This document shows, piece by piece, positions 51,561-64,000 of a stretch of 64,000 bases of DNA. Under the pieces are notes generated by a model. It did not search any database. It saw only the letters and a program-made list of their open reading frames with translations, and had not been told where the DNA came from. The translations under genes and the position numbers were made by a program. This DNA is from Aphelocoma coerulescens (taxonomy: Eukaryota; Chordata; Aves; Passeriformes; Corvidae), in contig NC_091014.1 in assembly GCF_041296385.1 (NCBI RefSeq), forward strand, positions 52,408,078 through 52,472,077. Reading direction: 5' to 3'. Within the stretch, counting starts at the first letter, position 1; each line of letters opens with the position of its first letter.

Positions 51561-53015
51561 TGCCAGCGCCGGTCGCTAACGCTTCTTGTGAACTCGCTGC
51601 TGTGCCACCCCGCTGGTGATGTTAACGTTTATAAACTACTTGTGGTTTGCAGAAATAACCCTGATACGTGCTCTTCTGGGGACTTCAAATTTTTTGTTAG
51701 TCTTTTAATATGTGAAGTACTTCATTTTGTGTAGTCTTTGTGGTATAAAACGCCTGAAGACTGCCCCGTAAGTGCACTGCTGCTGGTTTGTAGGATGTCG
51801 ATGTGTGAGTAGATACACTCTTTACTTTGATGTGAAGCATATCTTTCTTACTTTTCCGTTTTACTTTGATACAAGAAGAATCCTTTTAGGAGTAAAACGC
51901 AGTGGTGTTTCTTCTATATGTGCAGAGCAGATGAGACTATAGTGACACAGCTCCAGTAATCAATATATGTGGTGGACATGATGCCTGTGCAGTGTTGATT
52001 GGAACAAAGCCTCCTTTGCTCCTATTGTAATATTCTTTACTTTTTCCTTTAGAGTGAGGCAGAAGTGAATCCCAAAGCTTACCCGCTGGCTGATGCACAG
52101 CTCACAAAAACACTGCTGGATCTTGTGCAGCAGTCCTGCAACTATAAGCAACTACGCAAGGGAGCCAATGAAGGTGAGACTAGTGTGTTGCAAAGCGTGC
52201 TACAACTCATAACAAGGATTTTGTGAGATGCCATGGGTAGAGATTGTCTTTTCTTTGTAGCTGTGAATCACTCATTTTATATAGATCTGGCTATTGCTGG
52301 TATGTGTATCCTTTCTCCTCCTTCAAGCCTGCTTAAACAATATTCAGGGACAGAACTAAGCTGTAATCTTTTCAACATTTATATGCAGTTTTTGTAGATT
52401 CCCAAATTGTGTTCCTGGTGCACGGTTTGTAATCATGCATGCTTCAGTGGTGTGGCAGTGGGATTACCAGATGCCTAGCCAGTTCAAAACCATACAAGAT
52501 TTGGTTTTGAGGGTACCTCTGTGCAATCTGCTCAGAGAGTGGCTTCCTTCACAGTTGCTTGGGGCTTCACCTAATCAAACTTGTAAAAAACCCACAATCC
52601 CTACGGATAGAAACTCTGTAATCTCTTGGGACCCATGTCCCATGCACCAGATCTCCTTCCCACTGAGGCCACTTTCAACATCTCCTGAAGCTGTTACACA
52701 TTAGATGTGCTTTCCAGAAAGACCTAGACTGACTCTCCAGTTTCTTTTACAGCCACCAAGACACTGAACAGAGGCATAGCAGAGTTCATTGTAATGGCAG
52801 CAGATGCAGAGCCCTTGGAGATCATCCTGCACCTCCCTCTTCTCTGCGAGGACAAGAATGTCCCTTACGTGTTTGTGCGCTCCAAGCAAGCCCTGGGCCG
52901 GGCATGCGGCGTTTCCCGGCCTGTCATCGCCTGCTCCATCACCATCAAGGAGGGATCACAGCTAAAGCCTCAGATCCAGTCTGTACAGCAAGCTATAGAA
53001 AGACTGTTGGTCTAA
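51246..53015 (+). CDS. SNU13: SNU13 (NHP2L1/15.5K), L7Ae-family RNA-binding protein
   Basis: SNU13 binds kink-turns in U4 snRNA (U4/U6.U5 tri-snRNP) and in box C/D snoRNAs, nucleating assembly of PRPF31 or NOP56/NOP58/fibrillarin in the nucleus and nucleolus. The exons are 51246-51248 (the ATG alone), 52053-52173 and 52753-53015 (stop TAA 53013-53015). They total 387 nt, giving 128 residues, the same length as the human protein. Sequence reads [16 protein letters not shown], the kink-turn binding segment [17 protein letters not shown], the L7Ae core [14 protein letters not shown] and [15 protein letters not shown], and the C-terminal IERLLV. Changes from human are few, as expected for such a conserved protein. 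It is transcribed divergently from MEI1 and converges on XRCC6. Confidence 0.97.
51273..51361 (+). repeat. Polypyrimidine (TTC/TCC) tract in SNU13 intron 1
   Basis: Nearly 90 bases are almost entirely C and T on the plus strand, made of irregular CTT, TCC and TTC units. The tract begins about 25 bp after the SNU13 ATG-only exon. It is a purine/pyrimidine strand-asymmetric simple repeat. Confidence 0.8.
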
Positions 53016-53655
53016 GTGCCCATGAGTGTAAATGTGTGTGAAATTAAAAAGTGCAAATTAGGGGAAATTAATGTTTAGCTTCAGTTGAGATGATAGTTTT
53101 GATATCAATGTTTCATTTAAAAATGCTACATTTTTGTTTAGTAATAGCTTAATTCTTAGTGTTTCCACCTCCTATCCCCCCCACTTTTCTATTATTCTAC
53201 TCCAACACATTCATTCTCATTGTATTACTTCTTGAAAAGTGACTGTACAACTGTGTTTCCTGTTTTATGCTTAAAAGAAAAAAAAAACTCCCCCCTTGTC
53301 TTCCTGTCTGCCTGCTCAGGGCTTTTTTAACCCACCTGATGGCTTCCTCTGTCTTGCAGTATTTCTGCTAAGCTTCAGCCTCCAGCTGTGTTTCTGAACA
53401 GTTTAGGCTACTGAGGAAAAGGTTCCCCATGTTCAGACTGCTGGAGTCATTAAGTGAGGGAACAGCACAGGCCAGGTAAAAGGCAGGCAGCAGCTACTGT
53501 GTAGCAGCAGATGGAGCCAAGATCAGCGTGCATAGCACAGCCCTTGTTCTTAAAACCAGACGAGACTTCTGTACAGATGCACAGGGAGCAGAAATCTTAC
53601 GGCAGTACACAAGGGGAACTCTTGATTATTTTTAAATACTGACTTTTTAAAAAAA

Positions 53656-53661
53656 AATAAA
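53656..53661 (+). terminator. SNU13: Candidate SNU13 polyadenylation signal
   Basis: AATAAA lies about 640 nt after the SNU13 stop. Further AATAAA motifs (for example 54183-54188) could give a longer 3' UTR, and an ATTAAA at 53043-53048 a very short one. Confidence 0.45.
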
Positions 53662-56053
53662 AATGCTGCAAAGCTAAATAGAATCGTCATTCCCTTGGTG
53701 AAGCATTTGCAACTAACTGGAGTGTTTCTGCTTGTAAAGCTAAACTGCTCAGAGGCTGCCTAAAGGCTATTGCAGTGCAGTAAATCATACTCCTTCAGTT
53801 TTCTTTGTGTAGACTGTTACCACTGAGGCTGGGCTTCCTAGGGAAGTTAAGTACAAAACACATGGCGCAGAGCAGCCTGTTGTTGCTGACAAGTACCCTA
53901 CATCTGGCTGTTAATTATAAGAAGTGTCATGCTTTTTAGCTACTGCACTGTAGTCACCTGACTGAAGATGAACCCTCTTAAGTCATGTCCAAGGAAACAG
54001 AGAACAGAGGAATCAGAGACTTAATGGCCAAGGAAACAAGAGAAGTAATTTTTCAGATAAATTAACATGTCTCAAGAGAGAATGCTGTATCATCTCATGT
54101 TCTGGAAAAGCATGGAGCACCAACAGCAGTCTGGATTAGTGGTGGTTTTATGGACCTAGTTTTAGTTAAATGCATATTGTATAATAAATCCACTACTGCT
54201 ATGAGCAGAGAAGTCTAAACCCCTGTGTTGGAATATCAAACCTGTTTTCTACTCCAGGACGCCAAAATACTGTGGAAACACCATTAGGTGCAATAGCAGA
54301 AGGGAAAATAAATTTCCTGTAATGTTTCCACAGAGGCACTAACTTCATACCTTTAGTAAGTACATCCCAAGCAGATGAAGGCAGCTCATGAAAGACTGAA
54401 GACACCATGTTTGTACATTTTTGTAAATGGCTGATACCAGTAATCCTTGCTGAGGTGAACTTGATACAAATACTTCAGAATTCTTTTATTTGTATGAGGT
54501 TTAGAAGGGCTCCTGTTCCCTTCTAGTGATGCTGACTGTTGAGCTAGTTGTGTTTAGAACTACAGCTTTGCCAAGGATTTGCCCTATTGTACCAAGACAG
54601 CTGATGTAAGAGAAAGCACATGAGCAGAAATAAAGAATACTTGAGCAAGCAATCTTTTTCTGCTTTTTCTGCTCTGAAGCACTCCATTGCCATCCCTTTT
54701 AAACTTCTGCCTAATGTGATAGCCTGCTATTAAAATGAACAACAACAAAAAAGAGCCAGGAGGCAGATCTAATAACTTAGAACAAACATGCCACAATCAT
54801 CCAAAGCCTGGAACATAGTGTGCCTAAGGGTTAGCAAGCCAAGAGAGATATTAACAAGGGTATTTGCAGAATTCAATTCACAGAGTTATGGACAGCATAG
54901 TCTCACTATTCCTCTCTTCAAGCCTTGCTAAGACAAGCATTTACAGTAGCTTCTTTGCCCAAGGGCAAAATAAATTGAGTGCTTAGACAAATCTTTATTA
55001 GAAATAACTACTGCAGGCTGATTGAAAGTGTAACAGGTAATGTAGCTTCATTACTGCAGAGCTCAATGCAGGCTAGCTGCTCTCCCTGGAGGAGGTGTGG
55101 AGGTAGAAGTGAGCAGCATGCTGGCACAGCTAGGACAGTCACAGTGCCACAAGGGTGGTCACAGCTGGCTCCAGTAGGTGTGCCACACTACAGACCGGTC
55201 ACGGAATAGTTTGTGAGCCACAGAGAGGAATCTGAACACTAAAAACACTACGCAGACCAAAATGGACACCTCAGGTATCCCATGTTTCTACATGACATGT
55301 CCTGTCATGTAGAAAGTTGAGAGTTTCACTTAACAATTAGTAATTTCCTAAAGCAAGGACAACAACTATTTATTGGTTTCAGTCATCTTGCACTGCAAGA
55401 CAGCTGGGGCATGCCAGGGATGGAAGTCTAAAACTCAAAAAAGATCCAGCTGCAGCCTCCATAAGTATGATTAAAAAAGTAAAAATACTGCATGTAGCAA
55501 GGCGTCTCTCCACAACTTGCTACTCTTCTATTTTTAAAGCACAGATTTGAGTACAGAAGCCTGCACAATAGTCTGACTCATATTCACTTACAGCGCTGGA
55601 AAAGCTCGATGCCACCTCAGTAATTTAACTGGGATAAATGCGTGCAGCCTTCCAGGGAATATGATTTGTTTTCCTTTTTTAAACCAGCTTTTGCTATTAC
55701 CATTTAGAAATGGAAGACCTGTCTGTGCAGCTTTGTGAAGTGCCAGTTTTTTGCCCAAAGGATTGGATACTGCTTCCCAGTAATGATTTTTTTCTTTTAA
55801 GATCTGCTGGTAATATTTAGAACTGTGATGGTGGAGAAGAACCCAATTTGATTACAAATACTGATGCTGGCTGTTTTGGAGAGTAACATACATTTATACC
55901 CTCTATTAGCACACAGACTCAGCCTGCTGCTTGAATTCATGTGGTGCCATTAACACAGATCACTGTGTTTTATTACACAGAAGTGAGTTCTGCTGCCTTT
56001 ATGATGCAGAGACAGCATAGTCAGTGTTGCAAAGGAAGAGGTCCAAAATAACT

Positions 56054-56059
56054 TTTATT
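56054..56059 (-). terminator. XRCC6: Candidate XRCC6 polyadenylation signal
   Basis: AATAAA on the minus strand lies about 260 nt past the Ku70 stop, a typical 3' UTR length for this gene. Another AATAAA on this strand at 54999-54994 would give a longer UTR. Confidence 0.5.
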
Positions 56060-56320
56060 AAGAAACCAGCAAGGCACAACTCCGTCCATGTGCAGTGGGG
56101 CACCTGAGTTCACAGAATTTAGTTCTGCCTTTGGTTACTGTCAACTGAATCCAACTTTGCAGAGATGTTTCACAACTAAGAGTAAAAAGTTTTTCCATTG
56201 CTAGATAGAGCAACATTTGGTTGCCTTCTCTTTCATAGCAAGATTAAACAGACACAGCACCCACATAAGACAATCAAAATTCTAAGCAGACAGAAGTAAA
56301 CCAGGGCCTTCCTCTCCAGC

Positions 56321-63248
<6,928 letters not shown>

Positions 63249-64000
63249 CTGTGTAAAAAAAGCAGATACAGACTTGAGATTCCTGAAAAATCACTTCTGC
63301 AGAAGAAAATCACCTCTTCATGGAAGTTATTTCTTCGGACCTTCTCCTACTCCCACAAAATCACATATCTCTTTGGAAACATACTATCACTTGACTCATA
63401 ATCTCACTTGCACAAAAATATTTTTGCAATATCAACACTTCTGGTCATAAAAATTATCTAAACACAACTAATTTACCATATTTCTTTTAACTTTTTTCAC
63501 TGAAGGGTGGCTATGCTCAAAGAGAGCACAGGACAAGTCCACATTTGGGTACCCCAATTATGCTTATTGTAATGTCCATGAATTCTCATAGCTCTTTGTG
63601 CAGAAGGCAAAATTCCCCCCTCTGCCAAAAAAAACCCACTAAGACAAACAATACCAAGATGGAAGAAAAAATATAAATCACATGTTAAAGAAAAAATTAG
63701 AAGTAAAGGTTTAAAATTAGAGCTAATCTTCAAGTTATGAGAGCAGAACAGTGAGTTACTCCAAATGCCACTTCCTCTCTTTTAAAAGGTATCACTGCTA
63801 TAGGATTCTTCCTCCCCAGCTATTAGAAAACTTGAGGAACATTCCCCAGGAGCAAGAATGCCAGTGACAACAGCTCAGGTTGGGATACTTTATATATATT
63901 TATTGGAAAAAAACACTAGGCCTTGAAGCTCATTCCCTTACTGTGCTTCCACATCATTCTGCTATGAACTCACTCCCTAAAAAAACAACTGTTATGGAGC
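63249..64000 (-). other. XRCC6: XRCC6 intron (partial)
   Basis: AT-rich sequence lies upstream of the first visible Ku70 exon. I looked for the preceding coding segment and saw none, so the upstream exon must lie past the window edge. Confidence 0.7.

Larger units (their letters stand above)
53016..56320. other. Convergent 3' region between SNU13 and XRCC6
   Basis: This non-coding interval holds the 3' UTRs of SNU13 (plus) and XRCC6 (minus). I see AATAAA-type signals on both strands and no exon. Open frames here are short and lack codon structure or splice support. Confidence 0.6.

Overview
This is a vertebrate nuclear window. Introns with GT/AG junctions, three CpG-island promoters and several CR1-type LINE 3' ends, one with a clear avian-style tail, point to a bird or possibly another sauropsid. 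The gene order matches the human 22q13.2 block XRCC6 - SNU13 - MEI1 - CCDC134 - SREBF2, read here in the opposite direction. I identified genes by reading exons and checking that intron phases join in frame. No database search was possible.

Layout from left to right. Bases 1-3752 are intron 1 of SREBF2 (minus strand), and its first coding exon is 3753-3834 inside a CpG island with a sterol-type promoter. CCDC134 (minus) occupies 5604-8224 in six coding exons, with a probable 5' UTR exon in the CpG island near 12.3 kb. MEI1 (minus) fills 14304-51084 with 31 coding exons that join into one open frame of about 1,319 codons. SNU13 (plus) starts 162 bp from the MEI1 start codon, in the same CpG island, and ends at 53015. 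The last seven coding exons of XRCC6/Ku70 (minus) lie at 56321-63248; its 5' exons are outside the window.

The genes do not form one pathway. SREBF2 is the sterol-responsive transcription factor, CCDC134 an ER/secretory protein, MEI1 a meiotic double-strand-break factor, SNU13 a spliceosome and box C/D snoRNP protein, and XRCC6 the Ku70 end-joining subunit. MEI1 (which makes meiotic breaks possible) and XRCC6 (which joins breaks) are near neighbours, but this is an old syntenic arrangement and not evidence of a system.

I found no undescribed system. The points most worth a second look are a CR1 insertion directly next to the MEI1 exon-5 splice acceptor, an inverted repeat covering the MEI1 exon-13 donor, two splice-competent but frame-breaking candidate exons in MEI1, and an SRE-like site with two CCAAT boxes upstream of SREBF2.
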